A stretch of DNA of 64,000 bases from CADEDH01 sp039029735 (GTDB lineage: Bacteria; Actinomycetota; Acidimicrobiia; Acidimicrobiales; SZUA-35): the NCBI GenBank assembly GCA_039029735.1, contig JBCCFL010000025.1:1-64000 (forward strand). Direction: 5' to 3'. Made by a program: the position numbers and the translations under genes. Under the pieces are notes generated by a model that saw nothing but the letters and a program-made list of their open reading frames with translations, did no database searches and had not been told where the DNA came from. Of the stretch, positions 15,901 to 23,838 are shown in pieces; position 1 is the first letter of the stretch; each line of letters opens with the position of its first letter.

Positions 15901-16812
15901 TCAGGTCGCCGGCCGACCGATGGTCTGGCGGCAGAGGTCGAGCACGAGCTGGGCTCGACGGGTGAGCGTGGTGCCGGCAGGCCAGGCGGCAACGATCGGC
16001 ATCGGTTCGAGACGATCGGCGATCTCGATGGTGCGGATCGACCGCCCCTCATAGCTCACGGCGATGTCGGGCCGCTGGATCAGCATCGACCATCCCTGGT
16101 TCCTCGCCACGAGCGATCGCAGCGTTTCCAGGCTGCCGGTGGTTCGGGTGATCTCGGGGCTCGCACCATGGGCGCGCAGGATCGACTCGAAGTACCGCTT
16201 GCTGGGCGGAACATCGAGCATCACCATCGGATGGCGATCGAGGTCGCGCAGGCGGATTCGCGTGCGGTGGGCCAGCGGGTGCTCAGCACCGAGGAGGATG
16301 TGAGGGCGAGTGAGGGTGAGGACCTCGGAAGCGAGTTCGGGTCGAAGGCCCAGGTCGTACAGCACGCCGATCTCGATCTCGCCGTCGAGTAGGGCCTCCT
16401 GCAGCTCGTCGAGCCCGAGTTCCTCGATCAGGAGTTCCAGCTCCGGATAGGCGTGGGCCGTCGCTGCCACCAGCGGCGGGACGCACGTCGTGGCGACGGT
16501 CCGAAAGCAGCCCATCCGCAAGCAGCCAACGGCATCGTGGGCCTCGCGTCGGGCGTTCGCCACGAGGTCCTCCGATGCGTTCAGGAGCCGACGCAGGTCG
16601 CCGATCACTGTTGCTCCCACTGGGGTGAGGGCAAGGGGTCGATGCGGTGTGCGGACCAGCAAGGTGGCGTCGAGCACCTGCTCCATGGCGGTCACGGCGA
16701 GCGACACGGCACTGGCGGACACGTGGAGACGAGCAGCGGCACCGGCCATGGTGCCGGCATCGACAGCGGCCAGGAAGTAGCGGACCTGCCGCAGGGTGAG
16801 TTCCGATGCCAT
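15901..16812 (-). CDS. LysR-family transcriptional regulator
   Basis: The 303-residue protein has the LysR N-terminal winged helix-turn-helix (LRQVRYFLAAVDAGTMAGAAARLHVSASAVSLAVTAMEQVL, then LALTPVGATVIGDLRRLL) and a periplasmic-binding-like effector domain (LRMGCFRTVATTCVPPLVAATAHAYPELELLIEEL; IEIGVLYDL; ILLGAEHPLA). It converges by 6 bases on the PEP-utilizing gene and is divergent from the cytochrome P450 gene, its likely target. A -10 box TAGATT (16819-16824, minus strand) is 6 bases from the ATG, indicating a leaderless transcript. Spaced inverted repeats at 16826-16833 and 16879-16886 may be its binding sites. Confidence 0.92.
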   Translation of the reverse strand: MASELTLRQVRYFLAAVDAGTMAGAAARLHVSASAVSLAVTAMEQVLDATLLVRTPHRPLALTPVGATVIGDLRRLLNASEDLVANARREAHDAVGCLRMGCFRTVATTCVPPLVAATAHAYPELELLIEELGLDELQEALLDGEIEIGVLYDLGLRPELASEVLTLTRPHILLGAEHPLAHRTRIRLRDLDRHPMVMLDVPPSKRYFESILRAHGASPEITRTTGSLETLRSLVARNQGWSMLIQRPDIAVSYEGRSIRTIEIADRLEPMPIVAAWPAGTTLTRRAQLVLDLCRQTIGRPAT

Positions 16813-16818
16813 GAGAAA

Positions 16819-16824
16819 AATCTA
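16819..16824 (-). promoter_or_regulatory. -10 box of LysR gene, leaderless type
   Basis: On the minus strand TAGATT is followed by six bases and the ATG at 16812. TANNNT at this distance is the usual -10 arrangement of leaderless actinobacterial transcripts. No good -35 was recognised. Confidence 0.5.
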
Positions 16825-16825
16825 T

Positions 16826-16886
16826 GGCAACGAGCTGAAAGTCTCACTTCACGAATGGCCAGTCGGGCCCCAAGCTGATCGTTGCC
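16826..16886. promoter_or_regulatory. Spaced inverted repeat in LysR-P450 intergenic region
   Basis: GGCAACGA (16826-16833) and its exact reverse complement TCGTTGCC (16879-16886) lie with centres 53 bp apart, close to five helical turns, inside the 114-bp region between divergent lysR and P450 starts. They are plausible paired operator half-sites for a looping tetrameric LysR regulator. They do not follow the simple T-N11-A box, so this is a proposal. Confidence 0.35.
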
Positions 16887-16926
16887 GACCACGATGCGAC
16901 GTTCGAGACCGCAAGGAGGAGCCACC

Positions 16927-18153
16927 GTGAGTCCCGTCTGCCCCGTGCCACTCGACCTGTTCCGGGCGCCATACCTCGACAACCCCTACGCCGTGTTCCC
17001 GCGCCTCCTCGAAGAGGGTGGGCCGCGGTACGTGGCCGATCTCGACATGTGGCTGGTGGCTCGCCATGAACACGTCGATGCGGTGTTTCGCGACCCCGAC
17101 CGGTTCTCCGCCGCCGTCGCCCAGGATCCGCTGCGGCCCGTGCATCCTGACGCGGCGGCGATCCTGGCCGAAGGCTTCCGACCGATCCGCACGATGTCGA
17201 ATCTCGATGGCCCTGACCACACGCGGATCCGCCGGCACAACCAGGTGGGGTTCAGTCCGCGTCGGCTCCGGGCCATGGAGCCCATCGTGCGTCGCATGGC
17301 GATCGAGCTCATCGATGCGATGCCCGTGTCTGGAACCGTGGACGTGGTCGATGCGGTTGCCCATCCGCTGCCAGCGTCGATCATCTTCTCGCTCCTCGGC
17401 TTCCCGGCCGCCGACACCCCGATGCTCAAAGGATGGTGTGGCGACCGCCTCGACTTCAGCTGGGGTGAGCCTGATCGTGCGGCCCAGGTCGCGATCGCGG
17501 CGGACATGGTTGCCTACTACCGGTACTGCGAGGCGCACGTGCGCCAGGCCCTGGCCTGCCCGGGCGACGACTTCACCGGCGACCTGCTTCGCATCCACCT
17601 CGACGATCCCGAGACACTCAGCATTCCCGAGGTCACCCACATCGTGTATGGCCTGAGCTTCGCGGGCCATGAGACCACCACGAACCAGATCGCCAACATG
17701 ATCCGCCGGCTCCTCGAGGCGCGAGAGCTCTGGGAACAGGTCGTCGCCGATCCGACATCGGCGGCTGCCGTGGTGACCGAAGCAATCCGTCACGACTCCA
17801 GCGTGATCACCTGGCGGCGTGTCACCACCCGGGAGACCACGCTCGGCGACGTGACGTTGCCGGAGGGGGCGAAGCTCCTGTTGCTCCTCGGGGCGGCGAA
17901 CCACGATCCGGCTCGCTTCGATGAGCCCGGTCGGTTCGACCCGGCGCGGCCCAATGCCACCGACGCACTGTCGTTCGGAAAGGGCAAGCACTACTGCCTC
18001 GGCGCGCCTCTGGCCAAGCTCGAAGCACGCGTGGTGCTCGAAGAGCTCGTCGCCCGGCGACCGAACCTCCACCTCGTCGACGAGCCGCTCGTGTTCCATC
18101 CCAACGTCGCCTTCCGCGGCCCTCGGCGGCTCGTGGTGTCGCACACGGGGTGA
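16927..18153 (+). CDS. Cytochrome P450
   Basis: This soluble bacterial P450 has 408 residues. GTG 16927 is chosen for the strong AAGGAGGA at 16913-16920; an in-frame ATG at 16882 is less likely. Visible features: I-helix oxygen-binding motif FAGHETTTNQ, K-helix ExxR (EAIR), the meander, and the heme loop FGKGKHYCLGAPLAK with proximal Cys357. It would hydroxylate a small hydrophobic substrate using external ferredoxin and reductase, neither of which is adjacent. A divergent LysR gene is the probable regulator. The N-terminus (PLDLFRAPYLDNPYAVFPRLLEEGG) resembles CYP families of Actinobacteria acting on terpenoids, fatty acids or steroids; the subfamily is not determinable by eye. Confidence 0.93.
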   Translation: MSPVCPVPLDLFRAPYLDNPYAVFPRLLEEGGPRYVADLDMWLVARHEHVDAVFRDPDRFSAAVAQDPLRPVHPDAAAILAEGFRPIRTMSNLDGPDHTRIRRHNQVGFSPRRLRAMEPIVRRMAIELIDAMPVSGTVDVVDAVAHPLPASIIFSLLGFPAADTPMLKGWCGDRLDFSWGEPDRAAQVAIAADMVAYYRYCEAHVRQALACPGDDFTGDLLRIHLDDPETLSIPEVTHIVYGLSFAGHETTTNQIANMIRRLLEARELWEQVVADPTSAAAVVTEAIRHDSSVITWRRVTTRETTLGDVTLPEGAKLLLLLGAANHDPARFDEPGRFDPARPNATDALSFGKGKHYCLGAPLAKLEARVVLEELVARRPNLHLVDEPLVFHPNVAFRGPRRLVVSHTG

Positions 18154-18161
18154 GTGCGTCG

Positions 18162-18180
18162 AGCACGTCTGGCTCGTGCT
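18162..18180. terminator. Hairpin between convergent P450 and DUF4214 genes
   Basis: AGCACG (18162-18167) pairs with CGTGCT (18175-18180) across a 7-base loop in the 42-bp gap between two convergent genes. There is no T-run, so intrinsic termination is only suggested by position. Confidence 0.3.
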
Positions 18181-18195
18181 GTGCCGGTCCGGGGT

Positions 18196-19521
18196 TCAGT
18201 CGGCGAGGAACCCGAGGGGAGTGGCGGGTTCCGACCTCAACGCCGCATCACCATCGATCCACGGTGGCCGCCATCGCGCATGAGGGTGGTCGTACGACAC
18301 GACGGCCCACGACGTGTCGGGATCGAAGCTGGTGAAGACCGTCAGCTGGTAGGGACCCTCGGAACTGAAGTCCTGGTTGTGGAGGTAGGCGTGTCCGTTG
18401 GGTCCGAGTTGGAACTGGTCCGAGTCGTAGTAGCCCGTCGTGACGTCGAGTCGGAGGCGGAGCGCATCGGTTCTCTCCGAAGTGGTGTTGACCACCATCA
18501 CGTCGAAGAACGGGAGGCCGAGGTCAGCAGTGCCGTTGCTCGTTCCGCAGGTGTAGGTCATCGGGTTCGTGTACCACATGAGGTAGCCCGCCATGGGCGC
18601 CACCGTTTCCGTCTTCAGCACGAACTCCTCCGACTCGCTGAAGGCGAGCATCACCGCACCTCTGCCGTAGCCCTGGTCGAGAGCTGTGGTCCAATGCGTC
18701 CACCCGACTGGATCGGGGGCTCGGCCGAGCACGTTCCAGTAGATGAGTTCCACGAACTCACGGTTGCTCAGGGCGCCGTAGCGGATGCGGAACTCCTCGG
18801 AGGCGGAGAAGCTCCAGGACAACGTTTCGAGGTCGGTTTCGCGCAGGCGGTACGTGGCAAGCCAGTAGGACCAACCGGAACTCTCGGGATCGCGGAGGAA
18901 GTACGCCCAGTACAGGCGGTAGACCGAGTCGGTGAGTTGCGGGCAGTCCGATGGGTGCAGTTCGAGGAATGACATGAACGCCCGCTCGTCGATGGCGGCC
19001 CGGTCGATCGGGATCGCCGAGTTGATGCGGATCGACCCCCATGACGACCGCTCCCTGTCCTCGCAGTGCATCTCGAAGTCGATCGCAAGATTGCGAATCG
19101 TGTTCGGATCGTCGATCTGGAGCTCCAGTACCTCGAACGATCGTCTTGTCGGGTAACAGCCGGAGGCACCGTAGACGCGGATGTTGGGGCCTCCTTGGGC
19201 GGCGGTTTCGGCCGCGTTCGGATAGCTGCCGACACGCAGCGGTTCATCCGTTCCGGTGTCGAACTGGAAGACCATGAATCCGGCAATTCCCGGTGGATAC
19301 ACGGTGATGTCGAGCCCCGACCCGGAGAAGCGAACCTCGAAGACATCGGCTGGGGCCTCGAAGCTCCGTGGTTCGCCGTCGGAGCCGAACGGCCCGGACT
19401 CCTGGCCATGAACGTAGATGCTGATGCCTGGTACGGCCTGCGCGTCGGCCGGAGGAGCGGAGGCGAGGATCGTCGCCACCACCAGTACGGACACTGCTGC
19501 CAGTCGCACACGCCACGCCAT
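18196..19521 (-). CDS. Secreted DUF4214-domain protein
   Basis: The 441-residue protein begins with a Sec signal peptide (hydrophobic LAAVSVLVVATILASAPPADAQA, cleavage near residue 28). The middle holds a DUF4214 unit: VYRLYWAYFLRDPESSGWSYWL, then FSASEEFRIRYGALSNREFVELIYWNVLGRAPDPVGWTHW, then FSESEEFVLKT, i.e. two of the repeating YxxxLxRxPDxxGxxYW helices. The N- and C-terminal parts look beta-rich (IRVYGASG; QLGPNGHAYLHNQDF) and resemble no family I can name. DUF4214 occurs in surface-layer and RTX-type proteins and in extracellular proteins of Acidimicrobiia; its function is unknown. The protein is probably exported and cell-associated. It is monocistronic and converges on the P450 gene. 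Confidence 0.8.
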   Translation of the reverse strand: MAWRVRLAAVSVLVVATILASAPPADAQAVPGISIYVHGQESGPFGSDGEPRSFEAPADVFEVRFSGSGLDITVYPPGIAGFMVFQFDTGTDEPLRVGSYPNAAETAAQGGPNIRVYGASGCYPTRRSFEVLELQIDDPNTIRNLAIDFEMHCEDRERSSWGSIRINSAIPIDRAAIDERAFMSFLELHPSDCPQLTDSVYRLYWAYFLRDPESSGWSYWLATYRLRETDLETLSWSFSASEEFRIRYGALSNREFVELIYWNVLGRAPDPVGWTHWTTALDQGYGRGAVMLAFSESEEFVLKTETVAPMAGYLMWYTNPMTYTCGTSNGTADLGLPFFDVMVVNTTSERTDALRLRLDVTTGYYDSDQFQLGPNGHAYLHNQDFSSEGPYQLTVFTSFDPDTSWAVVSYDHPHARWRPPWIDGDAALRSEPATPLGFLAD

Positions 19522-19622
19522 GCCACTCGATGATGGGAGTCGAGATCATGTCCAGGTAGGAGCAAACGTGGCCGCCGCAGATGAGCCCGCAGGTTCGGTC
19601 CGGCCCAGCAGATGTGCTCAGC

Positions 19623-20336
19623 TCAGGCCGGCACCAGTTCGAACGTGACGGCCAGCTCGACGCCGAGGCGTGGCCCTGCGGACGCGGCCGCCCCGCGTAG
19701 GCGGGCGTCGGGGTCCTCGTCGTCGCCCAGCCCGGCGAGGTAGGCCGCGTGGAGGCGGAGCGACGCCACACCGGCCTCCACGTGGTCGGTCACGTCAACC
19801 GCATGCGTCGGGTGGGTCGAGCTGCCGAAGGCCATCCACCGCACACCCGACCACGGCTCGCCCTGATCGGTGAACAGCCACCGGTTGGCGGCATCGCGAA
19901 CAGCGTCGGGCAGTGCCCGCCCCACCTCGCGGTGGTCGACGTGGTTCCAGGGGCCGGTCTCGCTCCAGCGCTCCCGGTAGTTCGACCCGATGATCACGTC
20001 GGGCCGGTGGCGCCGGATCGCCCCGGCGAGATCGCGTCGCAGGTCGATCCCGTTCACCACCAGCCCGTCCGGGTGGTCGAGGAACTCCACCTCCGATACG
20101 CCGACCGCGGCGGCGGAGCGGATCTGCTCCTTGGTGCGCACGGCTCGGGCCTCGGGAGGTGGCATCGAGTCGATCCCGGCCTCGCCTCTCGTCACCAGTA
20201 CATAGCGCACGTCCTTGCCCTGACTCGTCCAGCGGGCGACGGCCGACGCAGCCCCGTACTCCATGTCGTCGGGGTGAGCGACCACAGCGATCGCCCTGTC
20301 CCAATTCTCGGGGAGCGGGCTCAAGTCGGGATCCAT
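19623..20336 (-). CDS. PIG-L / LmbE-family deacetylase
   Basis: This protein of 237 residues has the zinc-binding signature AVVAHPDDMEYG near residue 17 (His, Asp, Asp) and the later WNHVDHREVGRA His motif (around 127-138). The family removes N-acetyl groups from GlcNAc-type sugars; actinobacterial members include MshB and Mca of mycothiol metabolism. This one lacks the C-terminal length of MshB (about 300 residues) and fits the general small-molecule deacetylase group. No mycothiol genes are adjacent. A leaderless -10 box (20343-20348) precedes the ATG. It acts in the cytoplasm; no signal peptide. Confidence 0.88.
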   Translation of the reverse strand: MDPDLSPLPENWDRAIAVVAHPDDMEYGAASAVARWTSQGKDVRYVLVTRGEAGIDSMPPPEARAVRTKEQIRSAAAVGVSEVEFLDHPDGLVVNGIDLRRDLAGAIRRHRPDVIIGSNYRERWSETGPWNHVDHREVGRALPDAVRDAANRWLFTDQGEPWSGVRWMAFGSSTHPTHAVDVTDHVEAGVASLRLHAAYLAGLGDDEDPDARLRGAAASAGPRLGVELAVTFELVPA

Positions 20337-20342
20337 CGCCCG

Positions 20343-20348
20343 ACCCTA
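20343..20348 (-). promoter_or_regulatory. -10 box of PIG-L gene, leaderless type
   Basis: TAGGGT on the minus strand lies 6 bases before the ATG of the PIG-L gene at 20336, matching the TANNNT-N6-ATG arrangement. Confidence 0.45.
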
Positions 20349-20386
20349 GATCGTGGTGGCCGCAGCTCGGCGGTCAAGAGTCTGCG

Positions 20387-21175
20387 TCAGGCGGTGCGGG
20401 TGAGGGTTGGCTCGTCGAGGAACACCCCGTGTGCGCTGCCGGTGAGGCTGCGGATCACGAGCGTGGCGTTCGGGTCATCGGAGGGAGGCAGCTTCACGGC
20501 GAACGTCTTCGCCTCGTAGCGGGAGAGGTCGACGGCGAGCGTCGACACCCGCTCACCGTTCCACTCGATTGCAATCTTCTTGACCGCAGGGCCGCCCCAG
20601 TCGTTCTCACCCAGCACGATGCTCATGTCGTAGGACGCGCCCGGTACCACCTCGATCTGCTGCTCCAGCGTGCCGGGCCCATGCCCGTTGATGTCGACGA
20701 AGCGTTGCCCGAAGCCAAACTCGTGCCAGTCGGAGTTCTTGACGTCGACCGACCCACTCGTCACCGTCCAGGCGCCGACAGTTTGCCCGGAGCTGTACGT
20801 GGTCCAGTTGTCGTCGCCCTCGGGGTTCGTCTCGAAGCCAGCATCAGACACATTCGTGTTGGTGATGCCGTTGCCGGCCTCGCCGAACGTGCCGCCGCCT
20901 CCTCCCGGTGGGGCCGACGCGTCGGGCGACGAGCTGTCGATCACGACCTCCTCGGTGCCGAGGGCTTGGGTGGCTGCTGCCACTCCGTCGGAGTCGTCGC
21001 CCGCGATCGAGCGCTGGATCGACGTGACGCCACCGATGCAGACGAGCGTTACGAGTGCCACGACCAGTGCCGTTTCCACGCCACTGACGCCGGTCTCGGT
21101 GCGTCGTACCGCGCCACGCGCGTCGTTGACCTGGGGGTCCGACGCGACGTCGGCGGTCGCTGGGCGTGGGCTCAC
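20387..21175 (-). CDS. Type IVb-pilin-like N-terminus fused to DUF642-like beta domain
   Basis: The protein has 262 residues with a GTG start. Residues 26-52 read as a class III signal: ETG29|VSGVE34, with Glu at +5 after the cleavage Gly, then a hydrophobic helix (TALVVALVTLVCIGGV) typical of Flp/TadE pilins. After a Gly/Pro/Ser linker, residues about 107-260 resemble DUF642/carbohydrate-binding-like modules: DAGFETN, GAWTVTSGSVDVKNSDWHEF, FVDINGHGPGTLEQQIEVVPGASYDMSIVLGEN. The gene would thus encode a cell-surface beta-sandwich displayed on a pilin stem or membrane anchor. It is alone here; other Tad-type genes (TadE/TadG-like) lie 10 kb away. The pre-pilin leader is long (29 residues), and the start may be further downstream. 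Confidence 0.65.
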   Translation of the reverse strand: MSPRPATADVASDPQVNDARGAVRRTETGVSGVETALVVALVTLVCIGGVTSIQRSIAGDDSDGVAAATQALGTEEVVIDSSSPDASAPPGGGGGTFGEAGNGITNTNVSDAGFETNPEGDDNWTTYSSGQTVGAWTVTSGSVDVKNSDWHEFGFGQRFVDINGHGPGTLEQQIEVVPGASYDMSIVLGENDWGGPAVKKIAIEWNGERVSTLAVDLSRYEAKTFAVKLPPSDDPNATLVIRSLTGSAHGVFLDEPTLTRTA

Positions 21176-21479
21176 CCCGGGGGTATCGGACGCAGCGGCC
21201 CTGCACTTGACCCGCCGGCTTCGGGTTCGGGTTCAACGAGTCACAACCCTCGGAGCCCAGATTCTGGCGGTTCGGTCGAAGCTGGTGGTGGCGAGTTGGG
21301 TGCTATCTGGTGACCACGCCACCCGAAGGACGGTTTGGAGGTAGTCCCGTTCATACGGGGTGGGGGAGGGAACGCTGTGTCGCGTGTGACTCGTGTCGAA
21401 CTCCGGTGCTGTCGGGGTTTCGGCTTGAGCCTTGGGCGGCGAACAGACCTTCCCCCGTAGCTGACGTGCCGCGGCGCGT
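21176..21479. other. Non-coding gap of about 300 bp
   Basis: No intact gene was found between the pilin-like gene and the anti-sigma gene. On the minus strand it holds a WD40-repeat relic (21245-21345). The remainder shows no recognisable coding or regulatory motif beyond GGGTTC tandem pairs at about 21227-21238. Confidence 0.5.
21245..21345 (-). pseudogene. WD40-repeat relic
   Basis: The minus strand encodes, in one frame, LQTVLRVAWSPDSTQLATTS followed by FDRTARIW, a near-perfect single WD40 blade (VAWSPDG..LATAS.D.TARIW). There is no start, no second blade and no signal peptide, and it stops six codons after the blade. It looks like the leftover tail of a deleted WD40-repeat gene, perhaps one similar to actinobacterial WD40/NACHT or kinase-WD40 proteins. 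Confidence 0.55.
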
Positions 21480-22127
21480 TCAGGTGGGCCAGCAGCCGGC
21501 GAAACGCTGGTCGGCCTCGGAGAGGAGCCTGAGAGAGCGGTCGAACTCCTCGAAGCTGGGCCAACCGGATTCACCGTCGGCCACCTCGGCGCGGAGCTGC
21601 ACCAGCACGCCGCGACGGGCCCGGAGGTCCTGGGTGAGCTCGGCATCGACGTCGGGGCGGCGGGTCATCTCATCAACCAAGGCGTCGAATGCCTCGAAGA
21701 GCTGATCTGCCTCTTGCTGCGTCACGCCGACGGCCTCCTCGATCGGTTCACGGTCCGGTGCCGCGTCGACGAAGGCGGTGCAGGCTTCGCTGATGGTGGC
21801 AAACCTCGGCGTCGGCATCGACGTGGGCGTCGAGGTCACGACGTCCGGCTGGTTGGCGACACCGCCGTCGCCGCCCGTCTGGGCCAACCACACGGCGCCG
21901 GCGAGCACCACAATGACGGCGGCGCGCGCCACCCAGGCCGCGACGGCGACGCGGCGGCGAGCGGGCCCCGGGTGTTGGTGGAGCTCGATGATTTCGGCCG
22001 CCGGCCCCGGTTCGCGCTGGAGCGAACCCAAGAGCTCCCCCAGCAAGGCGTCCTCGCGGTCGCCCCGGAGCGGGAGTGGCTCGTCCACCAGACGGAGCAC
22101 GTCGTCGACGTCGTCGGGCTCGGTCAT
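21480..22127 (-). CDS. Putative membrane anti-sigma factor partner of ECF sigma
   Basis: The 215-residue product starts at ATG 22127 with AGGAGAG upstream and overlaps the end of the ECF sigma gene (ATGA), the classical sigma/anti-sigma coupling. It has a cytoplasmic N-terminus (about 58 residues, acidic, with DDVLRLVDEPLPL), one transmembrane helix (about 60-80, ending VWLAQTGG) and an outer domain. That domain has two cysteines (EACTAF and FAGCWPT) that may form a disulfide and is otherwise helical and Glu/Asp/Arg-rich. No HxxxCxxC zinc anti-sigma motif is present. The role is inferred from gene order and topology. Confidence 0.65.
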   Translation of the reverse strand: MTEPDDVDDVLRLVDEPLPLRGDREDALLGELLGSLQREPGPAAEIIELHQHPGPARRRVAVAAWVARAAVIVVLAGAVWLAQTGGDGGVANQPDVVTSTPTSMPTPRFATISEACTAFVDAAPDREPIEEAVGVTQQEADQLFEAFDALVDEMTRRPDVDAELTQDLRARRGVLVQLRAEVADGESGWPSFEEFDRSLRLLSEADQRFAGCWPT

Positions 22128-22684
22128 GTTCGTCTCTCCTCGCCGCGGTGGTCCCGGTAGACGCGTCGGAACGCGCTTCGGGCTCGAACCAGCGCCGACT
22201 CGATGGCTTCGGACGACTGCTGGAGTGCATCGGCCATCTCGACGATCGGCATGCCGTCGACATGGTGGAGGATCAAGAGCATGCGATGTCGCGGGTTGAG
22301 CCCGTCCAAGGCGTCGAAGACGGCATCGCGGCGGTCGTCGTGGGCCCAGCCGGCAGGGAACGTGGCCGTGTCGCCGACCTGCGCCTCCACCAGATGCGCC
22401 TTTGCCTTGCGTCTTCCCGCTGCACGCCACCGGTCGATGACCTTGTTGCGGGTCACCGCCATCAGCCAGCTCGGCGTCACGGTGTCCTCCTTGCCCGAGC
22501 GGTAAGCGGCGACGGCAGCGTGGAAGACCTCGGCAGTCACGTCTTCTCCGGCATCGCGACCCAGTCGGGCGCTCGCGTACGCATTCACCACGCGCACGTT
22601 CTCCCGATAGAGGGATTCGAAGCGGTCGGTGTTCAACCGCACGGCCTTGGGGTCGTCGCGGGTCAGAGCCATCACGGTATCCAT
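22124..22684 (-). CDS. ECF-family RNA polymerase sigma factor
   Basis: The protein has 186 residues with sigma region 2 (FESLYRENVRVVNAYASARLG, AGEDVTAEVFHAAVAAY, WLMAVTRNKVIDRWRAAGR) and sigma region 4 (LDGLNPRHRMLLILHHVDGMPIVEMADALQQSSEAIESALVRARSAFRR). No N-terminal or C-terminal extra domain is present. It forms an operon with the anti-sigma-like gene and is divergent from the lipoprotein gene at 22800. The ATG at 22684 is followed by a second in-frame ATG at 22672. The duplicated leader beginning 41 bp from its start is a natural candidate target. Confidence 0.9.
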   Translation of the reverse strand: MDTVMALTRDDPKAVRLNTDRFESLYRENVRVVNAYASARLGRDAGEDVTAEVFHAAVAAYRSGKEDTVTPSWLMAVTRNKVIDRWRAAGRRKAKAHLVEAQVGDTATFPAGWAHDDRRDAVFDALDGLNPRHRMLLILHHVDGMPIVEMADALQQSSEAIESALVRARSAFRRVYRDHRGEERRT

Positions 22685-22724
22685 CGCCAGTCCGGCGCTT
22701 CAGCCGTCGGTCCGTTCGCGATTG

Positions 22725-22802
22725 AGAAAGTTCCCGACACCGACGGCTGGCGGGTTGCTGTGTCGATGAGCGGGCTGACGTCAAGAGAAGGATTCAGACA
22801 TG
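22725..22802 (+). repeat. Duplicated leader, copy 1
   Basis: These 78 bases, ending at the ATG of the 22800 lipoprotein gene, match 23839-23916 at 71 of 78 positions without gaps; the first 47 bases are identical. The block starts AGAAAGTTCCCGACACCGAC and contains TGTCGATGAGC and the AAGGA ribosome-binding site. It probably carries the promoter or control site of both genes. Confidence 0.85.
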
Positions 22803-23741
22803 CACCAAGGAGAATCGGACGCGAAGGAGAGGGCGATTGGGGACAGGAATGCACGTCTCGGAGCCGCGGCGCGATGGATCCTGCCGGGGATTCTCGCATT
22901 GCCGCTCGCCCTCGCCGCATGCGGCGGCGACGCTCAGGACGACGTGACGTCGGCGGCGGCCGACGCGTCAGAGAGGCCCACAGAGGTCGCATACTCGTCG
23001 ACGGTGGTCGTGGAGGCGTCGGCGGACGACGCAGGCGCTGAGGGCGAACCGGCCGATCCCGCTGAGACGACCTCGAGTCCATCTCCAGAGCCGACCACGG
23101 AGGCAAATGAAGAAGGCGCCGACCCGGCACCGCAGTCCCCGGCCTTGCCGTTCCCGGCCGAGGGCGAAGCCGTGCCCGGCCGATACACCCATAGCACCAT
23201 CGCAGGCTTCGAGCTGTCGGTCGATGCATCGGTCAGCGTTCTCTTGAACGCCGACCACCTGGTCGTGCTCGCGGGGGGCGACATGGCTCGCGACTTCAGT
23301 CAGGGCATTGCGTTCATCGAGGCGTTGGGGATCATCCCTCCCAGTGAGGTTGGCGTCCATCAGGATCACCATCCGACGGTGCCAGACGTGACGATGGATC
23401 TTCCCGAGAATCTCTCTGTCTGGTTCGACCGCGTCCCCCAGATCGAGGTGGTCGACACCGCCGAGTTGACCGTCGCCGGAGAACCGGCGCAGCGCTGGAC
23501 CGTCGTGCTCGACACGGAGGCGGGCCCGACGTTCGCAGACTGCGGCTCCCCCGCTTGCATTGGCTTTATCGTGAACGAGGGAGGCGGAACGTACGTGCTT
23601 CGCAGCGATGAGATCGCAACGATCTATCAGCTCGATGCGCTGCCCGGCACGATCGGGTGGTCATTCGGCCTCGACCAGGCTGGCGCCGATCAGGCGGTTG
23701 CGGCCTTCGACGAGCTATTGAGGACACTCAAGGCCACGTGA
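22800..23741 (+). CDS. Putative lipoprotein of unknown function
   Basis: The protein has 313 residues. An N-terminal signal peptide with lipobox LALAAC (Cys41) is followed by an Ala/Glu/Pro/Thr-rich linker of about 80 residues (SPSPEPTTEANEEGADPAP), then a globular part that starts PGRYTHSTIAGFELSVDASV. It has a cysteine pair ADCGSPAC that may form a disulfide. It should be anchored to the outer face of the membrane. I recognise no named domain. The C-terminal part shares only a loose pattern (charged strand, GEPAQRW, terminal helix) with the next lipoprotein, although their leaders are 91% identical. It is divergent from the ECF sigma operon, so it is a candidate regulon member. Confidence 0.75.
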   Translation: MHQGESDAKERAIGDRNARLGAAARWILPGILALPLALAACGGDAQDDVTSAAADASERPTEVAYSSTVVVEASADDAGAEGEPADPAETTSSPSPEPTTEANEEGADPAPQSPALPFPAEGEAVPGRYTHSTIAGFELSVDASVSVLLNADHLVVLAGGDMARDFSQGIAFIEALGIIPPSEVGVHQDHHPTVPDVTMDLPENLSVWFDRVPQIEVVDTAELTVAGEPAQRWTVVLDTEAGPTFADCGSPACIGFIVNEGGGTYVLRSDEIATIYQLDALPGTIGWSFGLDQAGADQAVAAFDELLRTLKAT

Positions 23742-23838
23742 GTGACACGATCTTTCGTGCATGGGCTGGGCACCTAAGCGCTTGGCCGTCCGGACCACGA
23801 GGTCATCGTGAAGCGGTGGCCGGTGGCAGCGAGTTTCA

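Noticed and set aside
22076..23041. Plus-strand open frame crossing the ECF sigma gene and the lipoprotein 5' end
   Set aside because: It overlaps two well-supported genes out of frame; the protein-like stretch comes from the duplicated leader, which I report as a repeat rather than a gene.
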